DNA of 64,000 nt from Schistocephalus solidus. Taxonomy: Eukaryota; Platyhelminthes; Cestoda; Diphyllobothriidea; Diphyllobothriidae. Below the pieces are notes generated by a model. It was not told the DNA's origin. It did not search any database and was given only the letters and a program-made list of their open reading frames with translations. This document shows, piece after piece, positions 32,655 to 44,504 of this stretch. The position numbers were made by a program, and so were the translations under genes. Numbering within the stretch: the stretch's first letter is position 1; each line of letters opens with the position of its first letter. The stretch spans positions 40,069 to 104,068 of the forward strand of contig WEDG01005462.1 of assembly GCA_017591395.1 (NCBI GenBank), given 5' to 3'.

Positions 32655-33447
32655 ACTTCATTGATCACATACGACAGTTCGACCGTCGATTACGACGAGG
32701 TCCACCGTATGCTCCACACCAGGTGGCGCAGGGACGGTGACTTGCGCGTGAATTAGTTTTAAGTGAAAGAAGCCTTGCTCTGCAGCTACCGCACACTCAC
32801 CTCCTCCCCAACCAAAGCCCGGTGTCAAGACAGAGTCAAGAAGACCGGAGGCGGGAGAGGACGCAGGTGGCTGGCGCGGCTGGTGCAGCCCTGGGTTGTA
32901 CCACCACACCTGGCTCAGATCCCACGGAGTGGCAGTGCCATAAAGGCCACATTAAGAAGGAGCCATTGCAGCCTGACTCTCAGTCCGCCAGTCAGCCACT
33001 CCACACAAAACACACATTTGGCTGACCACGCGGTCCTAGTTATCCCGTCAGTTGGCAACCTTCCAAGCCACGGCTTTTAGCGCACCGTGATAGTTTCAAG
33101 CGCGCGAATTGTTTATAATGAGGAAAATACGCTGGCTGTCGACCTCTGTCTCTACCCAATCCCACAATAGAACCATCGTCCGAGCAAGTGAGTGTGTTGA
33201 TGTGGGAGTGGACGCATTGGCTGATGGGTCGGCGTACCCGTTTTCGCGCGCCACAGCACGACCTGGCCCACATAACGCACAAACCAGAATTCGCTTACTC
33301 AGGGGATATGGAGGAGCCATCGCCGTCTGACTCCTAGTCCACTCGTCAGCCACTCGACACACACAGCACATACACTGGGCCGACGGCGTGGTCTGGTGTA
33401 AGCGTCAGATTGGCAGCCTTCCAAGCCACGGTTTCTAGGAAACCGTG
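32655..33447 (-). repeat. Repeat A, full X-Y copy
   Basis: On the - strand it starts at the palindrome CACGGTTTC-CTA-GAAACCGTG (33447-33427), then X (GCTGCCAATCTGACGCTTAC) and Y, ending with the GTCGAACTGTCGTATGTG block. About 790 bases. It directly follows LINE F copy 2 on the - strand, just as repeat A follows LINE F copy 1 on the + strand. Confidence 0.88.
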
Positions 33448-34290
33448 ATTTTATCAGGTTCATTATGATGATTGTGAGGATAATGTCTATGTTTTAGTGT
33501 AGATGGTGAGCGTTGATGTGGCTAAGCCTCCAATGGTTTACTGCAGTTTGTCGTGGAGGCACATATGTCCTAATAAGCCTATGTTGTGTTAAAATTTGCG
33601 GGAGCAGTGAGGGCAGTGGAGGCGGACCCGTCGACTGTATGTCGGAGCCCAGGGCACTGGTTCACCAGCCTCCGTGCGATGTATTCGCAGTTGAACGATC
33701 AGACTGATGCGTGAGTCGGTTGTTCCGCGATGTCGGCGGAAGCCACATTGGCTATCCGGGAGTAGGCCCTGCTCTAGGTGACTGTTCAGAGGATTGAGAA
33801 AGATACGGCCGAAGATCTTCCCGGCGATGTTGAGCAACGATATGCATATGTGGTTATCACAGAGTTGCCGGTTCCCCTTCCGCTTGTAGAGATGGACGAA
33901 GGTCGCGTCTTTGAAATCCTGAGGAACTTGTCCTTGGCGCCACATCTCCTGGAAGAGTGTTGTGAGTTCTGCCATCAGCTGGGGCCAGCCGTACTTGTAG
34001 ACTTTCAACGGGATTGCGTACGATGCCGGTGCTTTACCGCTGGAAATCTGCTGCATGGCCCGGATGGTTTCTGGTAGGTAAGGCGGCAGACCCAGGTCAT
34101 TGTTCATGTCCAATTGAGGGAGCCGGTCAATGGCAGCATCAGAGATGGCTGATGAGGAATTAAGGACACTTATGAAGTGCTCGGCCCAGTGCTTCAGAAT
34201 TTGCGATTTCTCTGTCAGCCGTGTTGTGCCGTCAGAGCTGAGCAGCGGTGCGGTCCCCTTGATACACGGGCCGTAGATGGCCTTGATGGC
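33448..34290 (-). mobile_element. LINE F copy 2: polymerase start fused to zinc finger by internal deletion
   Basis: The - strand protein starts upstream with KGTAPLLSSDGTTRLTEKSQ and ILKHWAEHFISVLNSSSAIS, then a 174-codon open frame from 34113 to 33589: YLPETIRAMQQISSGKAPAS, LFQEMWRQGQVPQDFKDATF, SLLNIAGKIFGRIFLNPLNS, LLPDSQCGFRRHRGTTD. It then jumps directly to a finger half (SRISLIVQLRIHRTEAGEPV) and LHCPHCSRKF. The whole catalytic palm is gone. 5' truncated at about 34290. Confidence 0.9.
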
Positions 34291-34636
34291 TTTGAATCTT
34301 TTTTTTCATTTTATTGCGCCGAGTTTAGCCCGCCGGTCTTGTCGGTTGCCCGGAGTTTGGCCGCTGGGAAGTACCCAACTTCAATTAGCCAAAGTGGAGA
34401 GTTGTGTTCCAGTTATAGGCGGCCACAGGAGCGTTCACCATCTGTACGAGACAAATTGAGCGCCCAAATGATATCTGTGTGGTGCTTCCCCTAACTAGTA
34501 CGCTTTGATCACATAACTACACACATGGAAATCTCATATTCCCTCTACAATAGCATTCAACCATGCGTCCATATCGACGAGGCGATGAAGGGGTCATGTG
34601 CTGGCACCGCAGTACCGTGTTGGCAGCCAGGTGCGG

Positions 34637-36575
34637 TTCAAAATAATAATAATAATAGTTGTATTTAGTGCCGGTTTACAGGCATTTTTAGATGGAATAT
34701 TCAGTGTGGATCAGGTTGGCAGTGAAAAAACTCGTAAAATACATATCATTATAAGTGCTTTTGCTATCTTTATGTTATTCAGGAGAAAAAACTGCCGCCT
34801 GTAACGATGATAGCAGTTCAGATCAAAAAAGGGCTAACACAAGTGCAGTCTGTCTACAGTCTCTCTGTCTTTGTTAGGAACCGGGATTCTGCCCCAGGCA
34901 AGATTGCATCCAGGGACGGTTGCTCACTGTCTGCCGAAGAATTCAATGGGTGCAGACTGCAGAAATAGTGCCGTATCCCTCAAGGTAACACCTGGGATCG
35001 GGTTCAGATTCCGCACACTCCGTCGAACAGGAAAACAGATTCTACCGTGTCGGCGCCCAGAATTCTTGGAAACTGTTCTGAATGCAAAAAAACTAGTAAT
35101 AGTTATCTTAAACAAACAGCGTTCTTGATAGGTCAGCTTACGGTGCTCCGACGGTAAAATTCTTTTCGTAAAGAAGTGCTGGACTGACTCTATTTTCTTC
35201 CGTTCTCTAGCGCGCAGAAGGCTTAATAGAAACGAGCAGTATTCTAGGCCAGGCCTTACGTACATTTTATAAAGGCGGAGTCTAATATCAATATTTTTAA
35301 AATTTCGGAGGATAAACCCGGCAGTTCTGCGTGCTTTGGAGACAATCAGGGCGCAATGCTCTGAAAGATTAAGACCGTTGGATTATGATATGCCCAGATC
35401 CTTTACAACGACAGGCGCATTTAGATCATGGGGATCTATGCTTAGTTGAGGCTGATGGTCGTCGCCAACAACCATAACGGAACATTTGTGCTAAGAAAGG
35501 CAAAGGCGCCATGTGCAGCACCACTGGGTAAAGGCCTCGAGATGATTTTTTTAATATATCAAGCACGGTGTCGCGATCTGCCGGCTTGTATCGATAGGCA
35601 ACTTTTAAATCGTTGGCATACATAAAGGGCCTACCATTTCGAAATTAACCTGGTACATCATTGACAAAAAGACAAAATAAAAGCGGGCCTAGCACACTTC
35701 CCTGAATAACTCCACTCCTCACACGTGCGAGTTTGAGATAACATTGGAGATCTTAACATGTTGAGTGCGAGAGCTCAGGTAAGAAGATATCAAGCTCAGA
35801 TGTTTACCACATATACCAAAAGAGGAGAATTTCAGGAGAAAATGCGCATGGTCAACACGATCAAAGGCCTTGGTGAAATTTTAAATAGACTTTGTAAAGT
35901 GCAACGCCATTAGCCCTAGATTTTAGAACGTGATCAGAGAAAGGTAGCTGACAGGTGTCTCAAGACCTTGTTTTGAGGAACCCATGCTGGGCTGCACTCA
36001 GAAGTTTATTCTCGGTTAAGTGATACATCATCTAATCTTTGATCAAGGTCTCCAGGATTTTCGAAGCTGCGGACAGTGTGTTGATTTGTAGAAAATCGTC
36101 AAATGACGTAGATTGGCCGTGTTTGGGGATAGGTAGAATGTGCGATTCTTTTCACACACTGGGAAAGGTCTCACTTTGCAAAGCTAGATTAAATATCTAA
36201 CATAGAAGTGACGGGAAAATATCATTAGCATCCGCCTTTATAATACTGATCGGTACGCCATCTGGTCCAGGACTATAAGATTGACGAAAACGTCGAATGG
36301 CTACGGCTAAGTCCCAGTGGGTAAAAGTCATGGTTTCAAGGATGGCACCGGTCCAAACCTGGATGGGTGGGGGGAGCGGCTGAATTTTCAATAGATGCTT
36401 CGTACAAGAAAACGTTAAAACTATCAGCCGTCACTTTGTCATCGACTACAGGATTGCCAACGGAGTCCAGTTGGACGGGATGCAATGTTTTACTATGGGT
36501 TCTTATTGCGAGTGAAAAAGGTTTCGCGACATTGAACGAACGGTTTTCGACATATTTGACGTGATCGTCTAGTCC
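34637..36575 (-). mobile_element. LINE D copy 1, reverse transcriptase to 3' tail
   Basis: From 36575 downward the - strand shows KTLHPVQLDSVGNPVVDDKV, FRQSYSPGPDGVPISIIK, FTKAFDRVDHAHFLLKF, SVLGPLLFCL-like residues, an altered catalytic MYANDLKVAYRY (35623-35590; ADD changed to AND), VVVKDLGIS, and LYKMYVRPGLEYCSFLLSLL (35270-35210). Several frameshifts and stops. The 3' UTR carries a two-part hairpin (34718-34796) and ends in an AAT-type tail at about 34640-34656. Endonuclease missing: 5' truncated. Confidence 0.88.
34718..34796 (-). repeat. LINE D 3' two-part hairpin (decayed)
   Basis: Outer stem GGCAGT (34718-34723) with ACTGCC (34791-34796) is perfect; the inner stem is damaged compared with the copy at 39133-39215. 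Confidence 0.7.
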
Positions 36576-36599
36576 AAATTCTTTCGAATTATCGCAAGG

Positions 36600-37419
36600 T
36601 TCGCCTTAACACAGTACGAGTTAATTATTACAATTTTCTACGTTCCCGATAACTAGGATAAAATAATTGTGACTTTTACCCGTTAATCCTATTCGCTGCA
36701 TTACAACTGCATTATACGACAGTTATTGGTTATTACTCTAAAACTATGAGCAATCTCATGAAGGCTTAAATTTCCATAACAGTGACCTTGAGGACCCTTT
36801 TTACTAGTTCCTGCTTTAGTCCTACTTAACCATCATTCCTACACATTTCTATTAGTCTTTCTGATTAATCGTATCAAAATCGCGCGACCTTCCCATAAAT
36901 ACTATAAAAATTGACATACACAAACTTCGACAAGGAGGCGTCTGCTGGACGCCACCGCCTCTCTCGTGGACCCGTCGCTTCTGCAATTCTCGTACCGACG
37001 AAAGCTATTCTTCAGGCCAGCCCGTCTATGGTTTTGACACCATCTCACTTCTTTACCCCGGGCTAGTCAATAGAAGGGACTCTTATGGGTGCTAAATAAA
37101 GCAATATATTTATTTATTATTGAATTAATAAAAGCTTCCTGCTTATCTAACTTCGGACCGTTATAATAATCGCACTTTAATTATAAGGCAATAGAACTAG
37201 TGAAAATCTATATCATAGACTTATTATTATTCGGCCCTATGCGACAATTTAGAACACATATAAACGCTTTAAAAAATGTCATCTATCCTCGCACACACTT
37301 GGCTCGTTGGATTTGGAGCTTTTTTTAGATTAACCTGTCTTCAGAGACTATTATGCATGAATTACTGTTTCGTATGAAGAGTAGTTGTGCCAAGAATATT
37401 CGGCTTTCCATGGTTGATG
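36600..37419. other. AT-rich DNA, nothing recognised
   Basis: No motif-bearing frame or repeat relation noticed. Confidence 0.5.
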
Positions 37420-38060
37420 AAAACTATTGACTTTTGTTACATCAGATTCTACACAGCTGATAGTGGCCTCTGAGTTTCGCCTTCTAGCTGCCGTTAGCCA
37501 ACGTCCCTCCACATCTCCAACAGTTTCTGTTAAACCTGACTCTTTACCTGATCACAATATCCCTGGTTCAGGTAAAATTTCTCACTTTATAATATCTCAA
37601 AGAAACGGTAATCGCTCAAAAGATATATCCAGTTTTACATAACAGTTTGATACTAGCAGTAAAGATTTCAAAGGCTAGAGTCCGAATCTGCCTCCAGGAC
37701 GCAGAATAGTGACATAGTCGAAATAACGAGTCAAACTCATGTTATTCCTGTTGTAGGCCAATCACACATGTTCTAGCTGTAACGTTTAATAAGACTAGCT
37801 ACATTCCCTCCGAATCTAAGTTTGTTCCTTATCCAAATTCCAAAACTAGTCATGTCATTACGGTTGGGAAACCTCATAGCACTCCAAACTCTACAATACA
37901 TGCAAGCAATTGTGTCTGAAATTTTCCCAACCCAAGAACTTCTCAGGCTCCCTAAACAATTAAGCATTCCCAGTATGTTAACAGTTTTCGAATCTAAGCC
38001 TCCCCTCATAGTACGCTAAAAGTCCTCAAAATCATATTTTCGGACCTTCTCATATTTTCG
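37420..38060 (+). mobile_element. Possible LINE ORF1 remnant
   Basis: A 71-codon frame (37427-37642) is Ser/Pro/Thr-rich (RPSTSPTVSVKPDSLPDHNI) and the next frames are Asn/Ser/Pro-rich. It lies on the same strand just before the endonuclease start at 38215, where an ORF1 would be expected. No diagnostic domain is visible. Confidence 0.35.
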
Positions 38061-38214
38061 ACCCCAAAAAAATAGTATTCCATTATTTTCGACGAACTAT
38101 GGTTATCAATAATCATCCTTAGTTAGTTAACAACAAGACCTGAACAAAATTAAGACGACAACAAATTTACTTTCCGCTCACTAATTCTTTTCAGTTTACT
38201 TCTGCGTCACTGCA

Positions 38215-39290
38215 TTTTCCTTTTTTATAAAAGCGAATGAGCATAATCTGTGCCTCAGGAACACGCTCAGATTGGTTTCCCTCAACGTGAGATCAATAGG
38301 CAAAAAAGTTGGCTGGGTTAAGATCTGTAGCTTTAGAGTTTGATCCAGATGTTTAATGCATTATAGAAGCTTGTGCTAACTCTCGTATCTCCAACTTGAC
38401 TCCGTCTTTATAAAATGTACGTTAGGCCTGGCTTTGAATACTGCTCGTTTCCCTTTAGCCGTCTGCGCGCTAGTAAACGGAAGAAAATAGAATCAGTCCA
38501 GTACTTCTTTACGAAAAGAATTTAATCGTTGGAGCACCGTAATCTGTCGCATCAAGAACGCTTTGGGCTTATAAACATTGATAACTTATGGTTTCGTCAA
38601 TTACAGAAGGGACTCTTTTAAGCTTTCGAAAAGTCATATATTTAATCCCGCTTATCCCTGTGAGGCAGCTTGACCACTCTCAGCGCAGCAGTCATCGCGA
38701 TGTCTTTTTATTCCTTCCATTAACTCGCACAGTTGAGTATCGTCGGTTGTTTTCGGTAAATGCCATAGTAATATGGAATAAACTACACCTGAATATAAAA
38801 ATCTTGTGAAGTTTTTCTTTGTTTAAGATAACTATTACTAGTTTTTTTGCATTCGGAACAGATTCAAAGAATTATGGGTGCCAACTAGGTAAAATCTTTT
38901 TTCCGGTTCAACGGAGTGCGTGACATCTGAGCCCGATCCAAGGTCTTACATTAAGGGCGATGGCACCGTTTCTGCAGCCTACACCCGGTGACGTCTTCGG
39001 CAGACAGTGAGCAACCGTCCACAGATGCACCCTTGCCTGGAGCGGAATCCTGGTTCATAAAAAAGACAAGGACACTGCAAAAACTTGCCCTTGTGGTAGC
39101 CCTACCTAGGTCTGAAATGCTATCATCCCATAGGCAGTAGTTTTTTTTCTCCTGAAAAACATTAAGTCACGAAAAACACTAATAATTATATATATTCAGG
39201 AGGTTTTTCACTGCCAGCCTGATCTTCACTGTATATTTCGTCTGATAATGCCTGTAAACCGGCATTAAATAAAACTGTTATTATTATATT
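38215..39290 (+). mobile_element. LINE D copy 2, internally deleted: endonuclease start joined to polymerase end and 3' tail
   Basis: 38240-38395 resembles the endonuclease start of LINE A (LRNTLRLVSLNVRSIGKK, FDPDV-CIIEACANSRIS). At about 38400 it jumps to KMYVRPGFEYCSFPFSRLRA and SKRKKIESVQYFFTKRI, the polymerase C terminus also seen in LINE D copy 1. The 3' UTR matches copy 1 in inverted orientation, carries the intact two-part hairpin and ends in a TTATTA tail. Everything between endonuclease start and polymerase end is missing. Confidence 0.8.
39133..39215 (+). repeat. LINE D 3' two-part hairpin
   Basis: Outer stem GGCAGT (39133-39138) / ACTGCC (39210-39215); inner stem CTCCTGAA (39149-39156) / TTCAGGAG (39195-39202), both perfect. 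T-rich strands lie between the stems on both sides. Probably recognised by the element's reverse transcriptase (inference). Confidence 0.85.
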
Positions 39291-40037
39291 TGCGAGACAG
39301 ACTGTTAGATAACGTTCTTAAGAAATCCTCTCAACCCTAATTTCATAGATTGTTTCAGAAGAAAACGTTTGCGTGCTACATAAGCCACCAAATATTCTCT
39401 AAGTGCCAATTGACCATTCCCAGCAGGCCCACTTGTTTCCCACGAGGCGTCCAAGGAAAAACGGCAACCAATAGCATATTAGTGTTGAAATAAACGAACT
39501 AGTTGTAATGGACACTTGTTAGATACGCGAAGAATCCCAAATTAATAACACCCAAGTAAGAACAAGACAGTTGGTAAGGCGAAGAGTTTGGGGATTATTT
39601 TTAACTAGAACTTGGAATTCTATTGGGGCTTGGTTCTGTGAGAATCCTTTGGTGGGGATTGACTGTCCTGGGGAGAACTTTGGGAGGTCCGTGGGAGAAG
39701 GAATGGCAATAGCTGGAGAAAGCGCCAGAGAGCGGTCTCCGGTCCAAAGTGATGAGCTTCAATTCTCCTCGGTAGTTATGTGGTGTTCTCCAGACAATTG
39801 GATAGGTTTACATAGAATAAACCAATGTGTATGCGTAAATCCTTCATTGTAGATCGAATAGAGCCAATAGGATTATCAGTACAGTTTTTTGGCTTTCCGG
39901 GCTTGATTGGTAATTACGACGTTTTTACCGGTAGTGAAAATATAGATTTACCGACTTTTCCAGGGGCCAATAGCATTAACGGTTAAAAGTGACAAAAGCC
40001 AATAGGACTAGAGAATTGACCTGAAAACTTGTGCATG
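39290..40037. other. No gene; several CCAATAG motifs
   Basis: CCAATAG occurs about four times between 39468 and 40005. A 93-codon frame at 39571-39852 has no recognisable motif. Confidence 0.4.
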
Positions 40038-41340
40038 CTAACCAATGGAGTGTCCGTTGCTGGCGCTAGTAATCTGAGATACTAGAAAAATTGATAAACT
40101 TTTTGATTCTATCTTTACATAGTCGAACTTCGACGCCAGCTGCATTGTTATTAGCAAGTCATGCTTCCTCACAATAAAAAGTGGTAAGTCAATGCCCACG
40201 CGTTCGTTGGGGTATCCCGTCAGAATTGGCTGAAGAGCAGCCCTATTCAGCTGTCGTGGCAATTTCATCTGATTGCACAGGGTACAATACTGAATAAAGT
40301 TCCACACTGACCACTTCAAGTTAGGCCAGTAGTAATGGCACGTAAGGGCCCACTAGGTCTTATGGATTCCCACGTGCCCCAATTGTGTGTGGATTCTATT
40401 AAGAACCTCGTCTACCATGTATACTGGTAGAAGAATACGTCACGGGTATTGTTCGCTATCCCGATAGAATAAAACATCATTATCCAAAAAGAGTTTGTCC
40501 CACACCGTGTGCAAGCAACGCGTCTCATAGCTATGGCCTCTCAGTTCAACTGCACCAAGTGGTCGAGAACCACTTAACTTCCTGTGGTATATCGGGCCAA
40601 TATGAGGGTCCTTGTTGAGCTTGCGCCCAAAGACGGCTTTGGTCGTTTTGTAGTGACACGGTACTAATGTTACTGTCTCGTACATGATGGATATTCACCA
40701 TCGGGACGGTAAGGCTTCCTAGAGAGATAATCAGCATTATTTTTGCTGAAGTCCTGGACGGTATATGCACTCAAACCCATACCCGGCTAGTCTCTCTTGC
40801 CACCTAGCAACCTGTCCTTCAGTGTTCTTTAAGTGCTGCAACCAGGTCAGAGAGCTATGATCCATGCGCACGATGAAAGGCCGGTATTGGAGGTATGGCT
40901 GGCATTCCTCCATGAAGTGGGTGAGTGCTAGCATCTCTCTTCTGGTCACGCAGTAACGGCGTTCTGTCTTTGTCCGGGATCGGCTTAGATACTGAATGAC
41001 GCCTTCTGTATCATCTGGTTGGTGCTGGGAGATAACGGAGCTTATGGCAGTGTCACTAGCATCGGTATCTAGAATAAAATTCCCAGCGTCATTGCTTAAG
41101 TCAGGAAAACCTAAAATCAGAGTGGTTCACAACTTATTCTTCAACGTCTGAGGCTACTAGTACAATCAGCAGTCCACTTAAACTGTACATCTTTCTGGAG
41201 TAAGCTTGTGAAGCGGACCGTCTATATGAGCAAAGTCTTTGATAAAGCTTCTATAGTAAGAAGCCAGTCCTAGAAAACTGCGGACTTCAGTTAAGTTCAT
41301 GGGGTTGGGCCACTCACGGATTTGCCTCACTTAATCCTCA
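40038..41340 (-). mobile_element. Ty3/gypsy pol fragment: RT end, RNase H, integrase
   Basis: From 41340 downward on the - strand: [22 protein letters not shown] (RT thumb), FILDTDASDTAISSVISQHQ (RNase H first Asp), YCVTRREMLALTHFMEECQ (Glu helix), FIVRMDHSSLTWL (Asp), a decayed linker, then integrase: HTQLGHVGIHK plus CTLCNQMK form the HHCC zinc-binding module (about 40390-40270) and GIDLPLFIVRKHDLL begins the catalytic core. RT palm, protease and gag are absent, as is the rest of integrase. Many stops. Truncated at 41340 where LINE C sequence begins. Confidence 0.88.
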
Positions 41341-41342
41341 TC

Positions 41343-42296
41343 CAACGCTGCCAACTATAATGCAAAGCGTACAAGCCAGTTTAATCAAAATGATAAACAT
41401 AGTGTTTCCTTAGCCAAACCTTTGGCAAGTTTATCTAATTTTTATTCTGACACTCATAATACCAATCGAATAACTGCTTCAGCAGTTAGGAGAGGAGGTC
41501 AGAATCAAACAAAAACGAGCACCTCAAAATGCTAAAACCTCCTGGAACAGCTTGATGACACAAAATTCTGTATCCAGTCATGTCACAATATTAGATAGTA
41601 ATATAAATGTTACTACGAATCCACCAACTGAACAACTAGTAACAGAAAATGTCGACCCAGCAAATAATACAAATCCTATAACGTGCGTGTCAATCCCTTC
41701 AAAGCTCAAAAGATAGCAATTTGTCTCCCCAGTTAGTATTCCAATGCAAAAAGCTTTTATTGAGCACACCGTTAGCTACCAAAAAGCCAAAAATGTCAAC
41801 CCAAGTAATATAAGTGCTCCAATTTCTCCAAACTCTCATAAGACACGAATAACGTCTTATAATAATACCTCAACTCCCTCAAATCCAAATGCATGGCATA
41901 TGAGTAAACCAACGCATGCTAACCGTTCAAACATAGTAACAACTTATGGCAACCAAAGCAGTTACCTGGGCCGGCAAACCTTCCCGACAATAACCCCCAG
42001 GTATCTACAATAACCGCCCAGTAAATCCTTTTCCCCATATGGGGCATAACCTCTACACACAACCCATGCTCTCTAACACCTACACACAACCCATACACTT
42101 TTAACCCATGCACTCAAATCCACCACCCTCTCAACACATACACTCTTACCCATTCCCTCATCTCTCACCATACACATCACCATACCTTCCAACAGTTACA
42201 CACTTCCCTTCTATTAGCCCATCGCAAAATCAAAACAGTTTTAGAAATCAGTTTTTCACAACAGCTGGGCTCTTCCCTATCCGACATGTAAGTATC
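41343..42296 (+). mobile_element. LINE C ORF1 segment, copy 1
   Basis: Shares NAANYNAKR, the TNRITASAVRRGGQ block and downstream text with the better copy at 56820-57310. Continues into an Asn/Ser/Pro/His/Tyr-rich part (41744-42013 and beyond: HSYPFPHLSPYTSPYLPTV), seen again at 63616-63730. Broken by frameshifts. It is interrupted at about 42297 by an inverted zinc-finger module. Confidence 0.75.
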
Positions 42297-43225
42297 TTGA
42301 GTTGTTGTTGTCTATATATTGCCATAGGTAGTGTGCGCTGATTTGGCTTAGCCTCCGGTGGTTTACCGCAGGTTTTCGTGGAGGCGCATGTGTCCCTTAA
42401 AAGGCCCATGCGGTGTTTACATGTGCGGGAGCAGTAAGGGCAGTGGAGGCGGGCGCGTCGACTGTATGTCGGAACCCCAGGCACTGGTTCACCAGCCTCC
42501 ATGCGATGGATTCGCAAACAACCGACCAGACCGATGCATGCGTTGAAGTTGCGAGCGCAGTGTGGGCAGGAGAAATCGGGAGAGGCTAAGGGGATGTCAT
42601 TCATGTTAGTGGTGGTGGTGGCAGTAACGGTAAGAATGGCAGGAGCGGAGGGTGTGCATGGGGTATCGGTGTTGTCGGCATTGTGGTAAATTCCACTTTC
42701 ATGGATGCACGTGTGACCGAATAGGCCCATGCGATGATTGAATGCGCGAGGACAGTGAGGGCAATTGAGTTGGCGTTCTTTGCTGTGTGTTGGTGCTCTA
42801 GGCACTGATTCACTAGTCTCTGTACGATGGATTCGCAAGTGACTGACCAGGCCGATTCGTGAGGTGAATGTGCGGTCGCATTGAGGACAGTTTAAGAGAG
42901 TCCCCATCGCTGGTGGGGGTACTGGTGTTGGTGACGGTGGCGGGATGGCAAAGACAGTCGTGGCTGCGTTGGTAGGGGTAACAAGCGATGAGTATTGGGA
43001 TGTGTTCTCTATGATAGTGAGGGTAATGTCATTAATGCCAGGAGTGAGGTTGGGGGAGTCTGAAGGAGGGTTGGCAGAATTTGATGTAGAAGTTGTAGTC
43101 GTTGGATTGTTGGTGCATTGCGTCCAAAGATGTCTGAACAGGTCGATTCGCGCGCGCAAGATGCGATGACAGCGCGAGCATGTTGGAAGGGCCTGCGGAT
43201 CGGCGGTGTTGATCCGGGGCGCTTA
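42248..43225 (-). mobile_element. LINE F zinc-finger module with an open five-finger frame
   Basis: The - strand frame is open from about 43221 to 42248 (over 320 codons). Finger cores: CSRCHRILRARIDLFRHL, CPQCDRTFTSRIGLVSHLRI, CPHCPRAFNHRMGLFGHTCI, CPHCARNFNACIGLVGCLRI and CPYCSRTCKHRMGLL, with Pro/Thr/Ser-rich linkers. Some zinc ligands are lost (GCLRIH lacks the first His; the last finger is incomplete). The polymerase is absent. The last ~20 codons run into LINE C sequence. Most likely a fragment of LINE F whose tail has kept its frame by chance or by recent origin; a domesticated protein cannot be excluded. Confidence 0.8.
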
Positions 43226-43261
43226 TTTATTCACAGTCAGGTGAATTAGGGAAATTCATGA

Positions 43262-44075
43262 CCGAGTTGAAAAATGGAAACAAATAAAAACATAGCAGCA
43301 GAACGCCGGGCAATAGAGTCCTCCGTAATAACAGCCCAGATCTTTCAGAAACAAATGAATACTAATCAAAAAGCAGGTCCCAAAATCATGATTGATGACG
43401 CAGGACAAGTAATAACAGACGATAATCAAATAGCAACTTTATTCAATAAGTATTTATCAGCCAACTATTCAGTTGAGGAAGAGCCGATACCCCAACCATC
43501 AGACATGACAGAATTAACCATTAATGAGTTCTGTTTTAGCGAGGAAACCGTCAAAAAAACTAGCAAACTACTTTCTGATTCCACCTCTTATTGAACGGAT
43601 AAAATTTCACCTTGTATACTCAAGCATATGCTATATATGCTCCAATACTGCAATCTAGTCTGTTCTCCTTCCACCAGTCAAATGGCATGTATCCCGAAAT
43701 CTGGAAATACGCAAGCCCTACACCAATCTTTCAAAACGGGAACCGATATGATACACAAAGATATGGTGTGTTTACCAAACAGCGATAATAGCAAAAAATA
43801 ATTTCGAACCACATGCTAAACCATTTGGCAAATGCTAACCTCATACCTCCTTCTTAACAAGCTTTCTTACCTAAAAAGTCAGGTCAGTTCTGCCATCTCA
43901 CCTTCATTGAATTCGTTTCTAGTAACAGAGATGACGGTAGCGTGGTGGCTACTGACTTTTTACCTTGCCGATGCTAACCAAATATAAATTCTAAATTCTT
44001 AAAAAAGTGTTTTGTGGGTGCTATGTACTAATGGAAGGGAATTGTGTAACTTTTTGAATGAATGGTAATGTGCAT
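43262..44075 (+). mobile_element. LINE C linker/polymerase start, copy 1
   Basis: A 106-codon frame (43274-43594) reads MNTNQKAGPKIMIDDAGQVI, DDNQIATLFNKYLSANYSVE and a helix SEETVKKTSKLL, then SYGTDKISPCILKHMLYM-like residues after a stop. This is the region between endonuclease and polymerase in non-LTR elements. Near-identical to 50405-51157 and shares its 3' end (CCTTGCCGATGCTAACC) with it. Interrupted at 44076 by an LTR. Confidence 0.8.
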
Positions 44076-44470
44076 TGGTAAAAAAAGGACAGAGGATTGT
44101 GAGAATTCAAACGCATGAAAGCGTAGCCTTCTTAGGAAGAAAGTGTTTTTGGGGATTTTAATGAGCTCTACACTAGATCCAGAAAGCTCTGCACCAAGGA
44201 CGATGAGCAGAGTAAGGAGTTCAATTGAGATGACATCTGATGAAATACAATCAAGGAATGGAGACCGATCATTGTAATTGACTGTAAATATCGAAGACAG
44301 ATCAGAACAATTAAGAGAGTACTGGTAACATGCAGCAGCGAAAACAGGAGACGTCCAACATGCAGGTTACAGTTGAGTTGTGTGTATTTTATAGCAGATA
44401 AAAACAAGCGTACATTAATGTTCAGGTGAATAAGGAAGATATAAACAAGTACATTGTACAAATACCTACA
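44076..44470 (-). repeat. Ty3/gypsy LTR
   Basis: On the - strand it runs from TGTAGGTATTTG (44470-44459) to a terminal ACCA (44076), about 395 bases, with TATAAAA inside. Matches the + strand LTR at 55675-56069. It adjoins the pol C terminus at 44510-44845, so it is the 3' LTR of a - strand element. Confidence 0.75.
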
Positions 44471-44504
44471 CAACACCCCCACAAGACCGTTTGTTGTACA
44501 AATA

